This document shows positions 6,995 to 11,565 of a stretch of DNA of 11,565 nt, in pieces. The notes under the pieces are model-generated. The model had not been told where the DNA came from. It searched no databases and saw only the letters and a list, made by a program, of their open reading frames with translations. The translations under genes and the position numbers were made by a program. Location of the stretch: NCBI GenBank assembly GCA_026994095.1, contig JALWRU010000457.1, positions 1 through 11,565 on the forward strand. Direction: 5' to 3'. Numbering within the stretch: the first letter of the stretch is position 1; each line of letters starts with the position of its first letter. The stretch is from Nitrospira sp. GTDB lineage: Bacteria > Nitrospirota > JACRHL01.

Positions 6995-7024
6995 TTGCGG
7001 TGTTTATCCCCCATGGAGTATAAG
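6995..7024 (+). promoter_or_regulatory. Candidate cI promoter
   Basis: TTGCGG (6995-7000) and TATAAG (7019-7024, one mismatch to the -10 consensus) are separated by 18 bases. Transcription would begin near 7031, about 30 bases before the CI start codon. An AGGAGG (7033-7038) near the 5' end has no start codon at a usable distance. Confidence 0.45.
7008..7018. promoter_or_regulatory. Candidate operator O2
   Basis: CCCC-CAT-GGAG is an imperfect copy of the O1 dyad. It abuts the -10 box of the candidate cI promoter, so the bound protein could control cI transcription. Confidence 0.35.
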
Positions 7025-7060
7025 GTTCTCGCAGGAGGCTTATTCAGAGGACTTTTAGCC

Positions 7061-7750
7061 ATGACACCTGACGAAAAAAAGATTGGCGCAACCCAATTGG
7101 GGCTCGGTGGGCGTCTGAGGGAGATCCGCGGCAAGGTATCGCGGGCAGACTTCGCCAAAGGGCTCGATGTGGCCCTGAATTCCATCATTCGCTATGAAAA
7201 GGAGCAGCGTGTCCCTGACGCGGATTTCATCCTGGCCATCTGCGAGAAGTACGGGATCCAGCTGAACTGGCTGCTGAAGGGCGAGGGGTCCAAGTACCTG
7301 GGCCAGGCCAACACGGAGCCGCTGGGGCTCGGTCCCCAGCCGGTGGCCTACTACCCGCTCATCTCATGGGTACAGGCCGGCCAGTGGCAGGAGGTCATCG
7401 ACAACTACCAGCCAGGTGATGGGGAGGCCATGGTGGGCTCCACCAGGAAGTTCGGAGACCGGACCTTCTGCCTGCGGGTGGTCGGCGACAGCATGGAACC
7501 CAAGGTGCCGGAGAGCTCCATCATCTTCGTGGATCCAGACCACGGGGCCACCAATGGCAGCCTGGCGGTGGTGCGCCTCGATGAGGAGCATCAGGCCACC
7601 TTCAAAAAGCTGGTGATGGACGGTGACCGGCAATTCCTGACACCCATCAACCCCCGCTACCCGGTCATGGAGGTCAACACACCCGCCACCATTTGTGGTG
7701 TGGTACGCCGCATCCAGGTGCCCGGACCTGAACCGGTGGACGTGGAGTAA
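7061..7750 (+). CDS. CI-type phage repressor: HTH plus S24 LexA-like autoprotease
   Basis: This 229-residue repressor keeps the phage dormant. Residues about 13-75 form an XRE-type HTH ending in IQLNWLLKGEG, a typical closing motif of phage repressors. The cleavage site is the Ala106-Gly107 pair in SWVQAGQW. The S24 domain has the nucleophile S144 in GDSM and the lysine in TFKKL (K182/K183), followed by FLTPINPRYPV, very like lambda CI. All residues for RecA-stimulated self-cleavage are present, so induction by DNA damage is likely. The ATG at 7061 has AGAGG 10 bases upstream; in-frame starts further up would run across the promoter. It is divergent from the ner-like operon and convergent with the OLD gene. 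No clear terminator follows it. Confidence 0.93.
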   Translation: MTPDEKKIGATQLGLGGRLREIRGKVSRADFAKGLDVALNSIIRYEKEQRVPDADFILAICEKYGIQLNWLLKGEGSKYLGQANTEPLGLGPQPVAYYPLISWVQAGQWQEVIDNYQPGDGEAMVGSTRKFGDRTFCLRVVGDSMEPKVPESSIIFVDPDHGATNGSLAVVRLDEEHQATFKKLVMDGDRQFLTPINPRYPVMEVNTPATICGVVRRIQVPGPEPVDVE

Positions 7751-7860
7751 CCATCGGAAATAAAAGGGGATTTCTGGACAACCCCGGGCCATGTCCCGAT
7801 CGGGTATCCCGAAACCATCGGTTTGGCCGATATCCATGTCCCGCTTCATCCGGGCGATTG

Positions 7861-7871
7861 CCCCGGTCGGG
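7861..7871. promoter_or_regulatory. Possible third operator downstream of cI
   Basis: CCCCGGTCGGG matches operator O1 at 9 of 11 positions and is likewise preceded by TG. It lies two bases before an extended -10 motif, which makes a regulated rightward promoter possible. Confidence 0.3.
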
Positions 7872-7872
7872 T

Positions 7873-7881
7873 TGTTATAAA
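7873..7881 (+). promoter_or_regulatory. Extended -10 promoter candidate
   Basis: TGT-TATAAA (TG at 7873-7874, -10 at 7876-7881) fits TGN-TATAAT with one mismatch. No -35 is visible at normal spacing. Transcription would start near 7888 and run rightward through hairpins and then antisense to the OLD gene; no protein gene is served, so any product would be a non-coding RNA. Confidence 0.3.
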
Positions 7882-8063
7882 ACAGCGACTTACCCACGTT
7901 TCAGGCCGCGAGACATGGGCGGGTCATGGGGTTTTTCGGTACCCGACAATCGGCGGGACAACAATGGGGCCCTGTAAGGGGGCCCTTGTACCGTGTCCAC
8001 CCCCGAACCTGTGTCTCGGAAAAGAAAAACCCTAGGCGCGGTCCGTGGAGATCGATACAGTGA

Positions 8064-8086
8064 CCTCCAGGCAACCAAACTGGAGG
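8064..8086. repeat. Perfect 7-bp inverted repeat
   Basis: CCTCCAG and CTGGAGG are separated by a 9-base A-rich loop. It could form an RNA hairpin on either strand. No T-run follows on either side, so it is not a standard terminator. Confidence 0.5.
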
Positions 8087-8245
8087 GGACAACGGCGTGG
8101 TGGATGGCGGTTTTAAATTCAAGACCCGGAACGGGCGGCTGGACCCCTGGGCATCCGGAGCGCGACAGGTTTAGGCAGTTTTCTGGGGAAGTTGCTGTTG
8201 TCGTTGTTTGGAGGGAGAGGGAGGAAGGAGCGAACCTATTTTATG

Positions 8246-8274
8246 AAAAATTGGGGCGCAACTATAGTCGAGCC
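8246..8274 (-). terminator. Candidate terminator of the OLD gene
   Basis: Reading the minus strand just past the OLD stop codon, an imperfect hairpin (8274-8255, GGC...GCC ends with a central ACTATAGT dyad) is followed by two C, AA and five T (8250-8246). The stem has mismatches, so the call is moderate. Confidence 0.35.
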
Positions 8275-8281
8275 AACAAAA

Positions 8282-10075
8282 TCAACTCGATGCGAATTTA
8301 TCGATTTCAGCAATAACCTCTTTCATCTCTTTTGGAACTTCGTCAGTGCACATAGATTCTATAATCAGGGTTGGCGTAACATTCACGCCGTACGTCTCCT
8401 GAATGTGTTTGTTCAAGGCGCTGACTGCCTCTTTACCCGGGATGACATTAAGAAAATCTTCCCAGATTTTATCAAATTCAGGAATAGCATCTTGGTTAAC
8501 AGATGCCTCGCTTGCCCCAGGAGAGTGCGACCGCTCAAAAGCTCGGCGGTTAGCAAGGTATTGCCCCATGCAATAAGCTCTTTTTCCTACTGAAAACTCT
8601 TGGAGAAAGTGGCCCGAAACACCTAGTTTTTCGATCTCCGGAACAGGGGCGCCTGCACCCGTTCGTTTTTGTTTCTCCGCGATTTTTCTGGAAATTGCTC
8701 GGTCAATTGCACCTGGAACCAAAAGGTAATTCTCTATCTCTTTACGCTTGAAAAGCGTAACGCTGTCACAGAATTGACGACAGGTCTCTTTTATTGAATC
8801 CAGTTCACCCCCAGACCTGTAGTCCTTGTCTAGGACCACAGCAGCAGAAATCTTGTTCCCGAGTGTGGTTTCCATCCCTTTCTTCAAACTCCGGACTCTA
8901 TCCGGGTTGAATCCATCTACTGGAACGACCGCAAAATTTCTGCGACTTCCAACCAGTGTGTAGTTTAATTTCCGCGCAAATTTTCCAATTATTTGAAAGT
9001 CTTTCCCCTCTACGAACAATACTCGCCTAGTCTTCGCCAGTTGGGTAAGCACAGGATTTAGGCTGGACCCCAAAATCCCGAACACCTCACCCAACTGGGT
9101 GGTGCTTTTGATTCTCTTGGACCTCCTAGAGAGCTTATTGACCAGGACTATGTCATCCGTTTCGCTTTCGGCGATAATTTCAGTAGAATGCGTCGCTATG
9201 AGAATATCCGGTCCCAGATTTTTCAGAAGGCCAAGCAATTGGCGCTGTAGGTCAGAATGGAGATAAATATCTGGTTCATCTATCAAAAATATTGATACAT
9301 TACTTGATTGAATTAAGTGTGTGAGCATTTGACACCACACCTGAAACCCGAACCCTGCCCAAAACAATTCTCGAGGTATTCTCTCCTCGGGACAGAACAT
9401 GTGCAACCTTGCCTTGAGGTGCGACCTGTCTACCTGTGGAGGCTCGATATCCATGCCAGGCCATGTCTGGCAAAGGATAGACCTGAACTCCTCAAATTTT
9501 TCTGGAAAATGATGCCAAATATTTCTGAAATTTCGCGCTGCCCTATAGTTGAACAGAGCAAGTCGAGCGGCCTCCTTCTCAAATAACAGCTCATTGTGAT
9601 CAACCGGACCTAAGATTGGGACGAAGCCAATTTCGCAATTAAAATTGGATCGAAACACCGCGGGGCTAGTAACCGGTCTCCCCTGCGTGTAAGGGATCAA
9701 ATAGCAGACACCATGCTCTGGGAAGTACAGCAGAAGTTCGTTCCCATTATTCAGCCGAAACCTTACTGAAGCTGCGTGGGTATCATCGTAATCATAGAAT
9801 ATATTCTCTTCACCAACAGATATGGTACTTAAGTCGACTACATATCCGCGGGCATCACCATCGGGGCCATCAACAGGCGTAGCCTTACGGGTTTTTGCCT
9901 TCCGCATACCAGACGCAAGAATGCGGAAGGCCGCCAGAATGGTGGATTTTCCGGCGTTATTTGCGCCTACCAATATGTTGAAGTTTCGGAGAGTCAGGGT
10001 AAAGGCACCGAATGCTTTGAATCGGCGGAAGTCCACACTGACAAATCTAAGCAGTTCGCGAGACTCGTTAGACAC
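8282..10075 (-). CDS. OLD-family ATPase/Toprim nuclease (597 aa), probable phage-exclusion moron
   Basis: The N-terminal ABC/SMC-like ATPase has Walker A GANNAGKST (37-45, K43), a degenerate signature FWAGFGFQ (238-245), Walker B FLIDEPD (263-269, D266, E267) and H-loop ATHSTE (H296). The C-terminal Toprim domain has LFVEGKD (E356), VLDKD (D416, D418) and the family-typical KRKEIENYLL (444-453). OLD proteins are metal-dependent nucleases; P2 Old (a similar length) excludes lambda, and GajA is the Gabija nuclease. No UvrD-like gajB or other partner is next to it, so a stand-alone class is favoured. The gene is visibly AT-richer than its neighbours (sampled lines 35-57% G+C against 60-70%), has gene-poor flanks and opposes cI, all signs of acquired cargo. 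Start is GTG at 10075, the first start codon after an upstream stop; its ribosome site is weak. Confidence 0.92.
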   Translation of the reverse strand: MSNESRELLRFVSVDFRRFKAFGAFTLTLRNFNILVGANNAGKSTILAAFRILASGMRKAKTRKATPVDGPDGDARGYVVDLSTISVGEENIFYDYDDTHAASVRFRLNNGNELLLYFPEHGVCYLIPYTQGRPVTSPAVFRSNFNCEIGFVPILGPVDHNELLFEKEAARLALFNYRAARNFRNIWHHFPEKFEEFRSILCQTWPGMDIEPPQVDRSHLKARLHMFCPEERIPRELFWAGFGFQVWCQMLTHLIQSSNVSIFLIDEPDIYLHSDLQRQLLGLLKNLGPDILIATHSTEIIAESETDDIVLVNKLSRRSKRIKSTTQLGEVFGILGSSLNPVLTQLAKTRRVLFVEGKDFQIIGKFARKLNYTLVGSRRNFAVVPVDGFNPDRVRSLKKGMETTLGNKISAAVVLDKDYRSGGELDSIKETCRQFCDSVTLFKRKEIENYLLVPGAIDRAISRKIAEKQKRTGAGAPVPEIEKLGVSGHFLQEFSVGKRAYCMGQYLANRRAFERSHSPGASEASVNQDAIPEFDKIWEDFLNVIPGKEAVSALNKHIQETYGVNVTPTLIIESMCTDEVPKEMKEVIAEIDKFASS

Positions 10076-10352
10076 AGTACCTAATACACCTTGAATCGCA
10101 ATTCAGATTTCTTGCACCACATATTCAGCCTAGCCAAGTCGACAAGGGTTTTTGTTGTGAGATGGGCATGTGGTCCATGCTACCGAATCGCCAGCGGGTT
10201 TACCAACAGGGGCCGGGGAAATTCCCCGAAGCTCATGCAGATCCAGAGCCCAGGTATCTTCTGCAGTGTCAAGTTGTGCGCCCAAACGGCCACTCCGGTA
10301 GACGTGGAGAAAAACCCTATACACCTATGATGTCGGCAGGTAAATTTAAACC
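10076..10352. other. Region upstream of the OLD gene with no convincing gene
   Basis: The open frames here have improbable compositions and no good ribosome sites. It should hold the OLD promoter; a weak minus-strand candidate is TTGTCG, 16 bases, TATGTG, around 10107-10143. The clearest structure is the dyad at 10214-10228. Confidence 0.5.
10214..10228. repeat. 15-bp perfect dyad CGGGGAA-A-TTCCCCG
   Basis: CGGGGAA and TTCCCCG flank a single A. Such an odd-centred dyad is more like a protein-binding site than an RNA hairpin, although a 5-bp stem with an AAATT loop is possible. It lies in non-coding sequence upstream of both the OLD gene and the lysis region. Confidence 0.55.
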
Positions 10353-10550
10353 ATGGGCACAACGCAAATTCACTTGAACGGTAAGCGCGACATAACACAC
10401 GGACGGGTTGTGGGCGAAAATGCCCAAGGGCCCCCTTGGGAGATCCGGCGTGCAATCGATTGGGGTGGCCGTTGGGTAAAGCATCTTTTATGGTGGCGCA
10501 CCGCGGGTGCGAGAGTGATCGTGCCAAGACTGATCAGGGCAGAGTGGTGA
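10353..10550 (+). CDS. Doubtful small ORF (65 aa) before the HTH gene
   Basis: The predicted protein is basic and tryptophan rich (PPWEIRR, DWGGRWVKHLLWWRT) and matches no family I know. The only support is that its TGA forms a GTGA overlap with a possible GTG start of the next gene, the same coupling used elsewhere in this phage. Against it, no ribosome site lies at a normal distance from the ATG, and a large inverted repeat (10423-10440) sits inside. It may equally be non-coding leader sequence. Confidence 0.3.
   Translation: MGTTQIHLNGKRDITHGRVVGENAQGPPWEIRRAIDWGGRWVKHLLWWRTAGARVIVPRLIRAEW
10411..10440. repeat. Two overlapping, mutually exclusive hairpins
   Basis: TGGGC/GCCCA (10411-10426, loop GAAAAT) and the perfect 8-bp arms CCCAAGGG/CCCTTGGG (10423-10440, two bases between) share CCCA, so only one can form at once. 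On the minus strand the longer hairpin is followed by CATTTTCG, a weak terminator-like tail. On the plus strand it lies in the leader of the HTH gene and could act as an attenuator-type switch. Confidence 0.5.
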
Positions 10551-10813
10551 CAACAGCTTTGCTGACCAATCCAAAAAAGGGGATGGAAGCATACCTTGAC
10601 AGGCGGCTATCCCGCTTGGGGTTCCTGCCTCGTGGACGCTACCGAACCGGCGTGGTGGCCCAGGTGTTGGGCTACTCCCGGGAGTGGGTGCGACAGCGGA
10701 CGGAGTTACCCGGACATCATCCCTTTCGTATCGCCACGGTACGTGAGGGTCGATACCGCTTGGTCCCTCACGACGAGCTGTTACGACTGATTTCTGCCGA
10801 ATATGGAGGATAA
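10547..10813 (+). CDS. Small winged HTH (excisionase/MerR-like) DNA-binding protein
   Basis: The protein carries TGVVAQVLGYSREWVRQR, a helix-turn-helix in which REWVRQR is the likely recognition helix, then HHPFRIATVREGRYRLVPHDELLRLI, which looks like a wing and closing helix. This is the layout of small phage excisionase-like or MerR-like regulators. It directly precedes the lysis genes on the same strand, so control of late or lysis expression, or excision, is possible; sequence alone does not decide. The start is uncertain: GTG 10547 (88 aa) overlaps the doubtful upstream ORF by GTGA and has AGGG 7 bases upstream; GTG 10544 is adjacent; ATG 10583 would give 76 residues and keep the whole HTH but has AAGGGG touching the ATG. 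The stop is one base before a mini-ORF start. Confidence 0.72.
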   Translation: MTTALLTNPKKGMEAYLDRRLSRLGFLPRGRYRTGVVAQVLGYSREWVRQRTELPGHHPFRIATVREGRYRLVPHDELLRLISAEYGG

Positions 10814-10814
10814 A

Positions 10815-10850
10815 ATGCACAACAGACGCAACGGACACAACTCCTCGTAA
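10815..10850 (+). CDS. Mini-ORF (11 aa) with strong ribosome site
   Basis: MHNRRNGHNSS is preceded by GGAGGA four bases before the ATG and begins one base after the stop of the HTH gene. It is the best ribosome site on the right side of the window yet serves only 11 codons. The frame of the following lysozyme is open all the way back past this ATG, so it may be the frameshifted original start of that gene, or a leader peptide. It is not listed as a functional protein. Confidence 0.3.
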   Translation: MHNRRNGHNSS

Positions 10851-10884
10851 AAACCCCTTCCCGCCCCCCCGTACCCCTGAGATC

Positions 10885-11397
10885 ATGTGTGCCATGGTTG
10901 ACCGTGGTGCATACGAGACGGCTATTGCCTTCGTCCTCCGGCTGGAAGGCGGGTATTCCAACAGCGCCATCGATCCCGGTGGTGAAACCAAGTTCGGCAT
11001 CAGCAAACGCCAGTATCCCCACCTGAACATTCGACAGCTGACCCAACAGCAGGCCAGGGAGATCTACCGGCGTGACTTCTGGGATCGCTACCGCTGCGGG
11101 GAGATCGAGTATGTGCCCCTCGCCACCCACTACTTCTCGGCGGGTGTGAATGCCGGGCCCATCGTGGCCGCCAAGGCACTGCAGAACGCCGCCAACGACA
11201 TGGGGGCCACTCTGGTGGTTGACGGCGTGGTGGGTGGCCGGACGCTGGCTGCCGTCAACGGGATCACCGACAGCGGCTTGCTGCTCAACAGTTATTTTTC
11301 CCACCTGCTGGAGCATTACCTCGGCCTGGGGTACGACGCCTACCTCAAGGGCTGGGCACGGCGGGTGGTGGCCTTTCCGCGGGAGCTGGTGGCATGA
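10885..11397 (+). CDS. GH108-type N-acetylmuramidase endolysin with PG_binding_3 domain
   Basis: This 170-residue endolysin should cut the glycan chain of host peptidoglycan at lysis. The catalytic region is LEGGYSNSAIDPGGETKFGISK (20-41, in pieces), with E21 the expected general acid as in GH108 enzymes. QQQAREIYRRDFWDRYR follows. The C-terminal half THYFSAGVNAGPIVAAKALQNA and VVDGVVGGRTLAAVN is the usual PG_binding_3 module. Length is normal for the family and no signal peptide is seen, so export would need a holin. The ATG at 10885 is the first start in an otherwise open frame, but its ribosome site (GAG three bases away) is poor; ATG 10894 is an alternative. The stop overlaps the next gene as ATGA. 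Confidence 0.92.
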   Translation: MCAMVDRGAYETAIAFVLRLEGGYSNSAIDPGGETKFGISKRQYPHLNIRQLTQQQAREIYRRDFWDRYRCGEIEYVPLATHYFSAGVNAGPIVAAKALQNAANDMGATLVVDGVVGGRTLAAVNGITDSGLLLNSYFSHLLEHYLGLGYDAYLKGWARRVVAFPRELVA

Positions 11398-11565
11398 CCC
11401 CGCTGCTGCTGATGGGGCTGCAATGGGCGGCGAAGGCGACCGGAACCATGCTGGTCAAACGATGGTTTTCAAAGGGTAAGGAGAAACGGATCATGGCGGG
11501 TACAAAGGCGTGGTGGCAGAGCCGTGCGGTATGGGGTGGTCTGGTGGCAGCGGTTGCCGGTATCG
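11394..11565 (+). CDS. Probable holin or lysis membrane protein, partial at right edge
   Basis: Fifty-seven residues are visible before the window ends. A hydrophobic start (MTPLLLMGLQWAA) and a basic stretch (VKRWFSKGKEKR) lead to AGTKAWWQSRAVWGGLVAAVAGI, which resembles the WWQSR-x-W-G start and first membrane segment of small phage holins. The ATG at 11394 gives an ATGA overlap with the endolysin gene and has GGGAG 8 bases upstream. A second in-frame ATG at 11493 has AAGGAG 9 bases upstream and would give a product beginning MAGTKAWW, close to other holins. Both may be used. The holin call is inferred from this segment and position; the rest of the protein is not visible. Confidence 0.6.
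   Translation, partial: MTPLLLMGLQWAAKATGTMLVKRWFSKGKEKRIMAGTKAWWQSRAVWGGLVAAVAGI

Larger units (their letters stand above)
7751..8281. other. Gene-poor region rich in dyad symmetries
   Basis: About 530 bases between the convergent cI and OLD genes hold no convincing gene; the open frames here have unlikely compositions and no ribosome sites. What is visible: CCATGTCCCG twice (7789-7798, 7834-7843); palindromes CCCGATCGGG (7795-7804) and CCCGGTCGGG (7862-7871); ATCGG/CCGAT around 7817-7831; CCGA-CAA-TCGG (7943-7953); a GGGCCCT/AGGGGGCCC hairpin around 7967-7985 nested in CGGTAC/GTACCG; a perfect 7-bp stem CCTCCAG/CTGGAGG (8064-8086); and a 21-base purine tract (8210-8230). It may be regulatory, a small-RNA locus or the scar of the OLD gene's arrival. 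Confidence 0.6.

Noticed and set aside
6934..7188. Longer N terminus for the Ner-like protein
   Set aside because: It would cross the divergent promoter region and the cI start; the ATG at 6933 has a good ribosome site and begins at the conserved domain.
8054..8070. Near-repeat of a segment in the DUF2800 gene (about 3870-3886)
   Set aside because: The shared stretch is under 20 bases with mismatches and in the coding copy specifies the iron-sulfur cysteine motif, so chance is the simpler reading.
8064..8086. CCTCCAG/CTGGAGG hairpin as cI terminator
   Set aside because: No T-run follows on either strand, and it is over 300 bases past the cI stop.
7993..8316. Plus-strand open frame of 107 codons after cI
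   Set aside because: Unlikely composition, no ribosome site, spans several hairpins and runs into the antisense of the OLD gene.
8192..8593. Plus-strand frame with AAGGAG upstream of an ATG at 8243
   Set aside because: The distance to the ATG is too long and most of it is the antisense of the well-supported OLD C terminus.
8282..10075. Gabija or PARIS system
   Set aside because: No UvrD-like GajB or Toprim AriB gene is adjacent, and both the ATPase and Toprim domains are in a single OLD-like protein.
10091..10330. Plus-strand 79-codon frame
   Set aside because: No recognisable pattern or ribosome site; it starts inside the likely OLD promoter area.
10180..10527. Minus-strand 115-codon frame
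   Set aside because: Rich in Arg, Pro, Cys and His with no domain pattern, and no ribosome site.
1..11565. Integrase, attachment sites, tRNA genes, insertion sequences or CRISPR array
   Set aside because: Looked for on both strands and nothing with the expected motifs or repeat layout was seen.

Overview
The window reads as the replication, immunity and start-of-lysis part of a temperate phage or prophage. The host is probably a high-G+C Gram-negative bacterium, most likely a gammaproteobacterium. The reasons are a Mu Ner/Nlp-type regulator, a lambda-like CI repressor, a GH108-type lysozyme, good Shine-Dalgarno sequences and G+C of roughly 60-70% in sampled stretches of most genes. No integrase, attachment site, tRNA or host gene is visible, so a prophage location is inferred.

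Left part (1-6933, minus strand): a tightly packed replication operon. In order of transcription it encodes a Ner-like repressor, a RuvC-like resolvase, an SNF2-type helicase, a small unknown protein, a DUF2800 Cas4/AddB-like nuclease, a DUF2815 ssDNA-binding-type protein, a second unknown protein, a family A DNA polymerase with a 3'-5' exonuclease domain, a DUF3310 protein and a prim-pol that runs off the left edge. Most junctions are 4- or 8-base overlaps or very short gaps, so translation is probably coupled along one long early transcript. Together the genes could supply priming, synthesis, ssDNA coating, end processing, helicase or remodelling activity and branch resolution.

Switch (6934-7060): divergent promoters for the Ner operon and the plus-strand CI repressor. 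CI has an N-terminal HTH domain and a self-cleaving S24 domain, so it should be RecA/SOS inducible. Two similar CCCC-N3-GGRG dyads lie in the spacers of the two promoters and are the best operator candidates.

Accessory part (7751-10546): about 530 bases with no convincing gene but many dyads and an extended -10 motif. Next comes a visibly AT-richer minus-strand gene for a 597-residue OLD-family ATPase/Toprim nuclease, then a few hundred bases with no confident gene. This nuclease has no UvrD/GajB-like partner in the window. It looks like a moron, probably a phage-exclusion or defence gene, and is the most interesting item here.

Right part (10547-11565, plus strand): a small winged-HTH protein, a short RBS-preceded mini-ORF, a GH108/PG_binding_3 endolysin and the start of a probable holin with two in-frame starts. 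This is the beginning of the lysis module.
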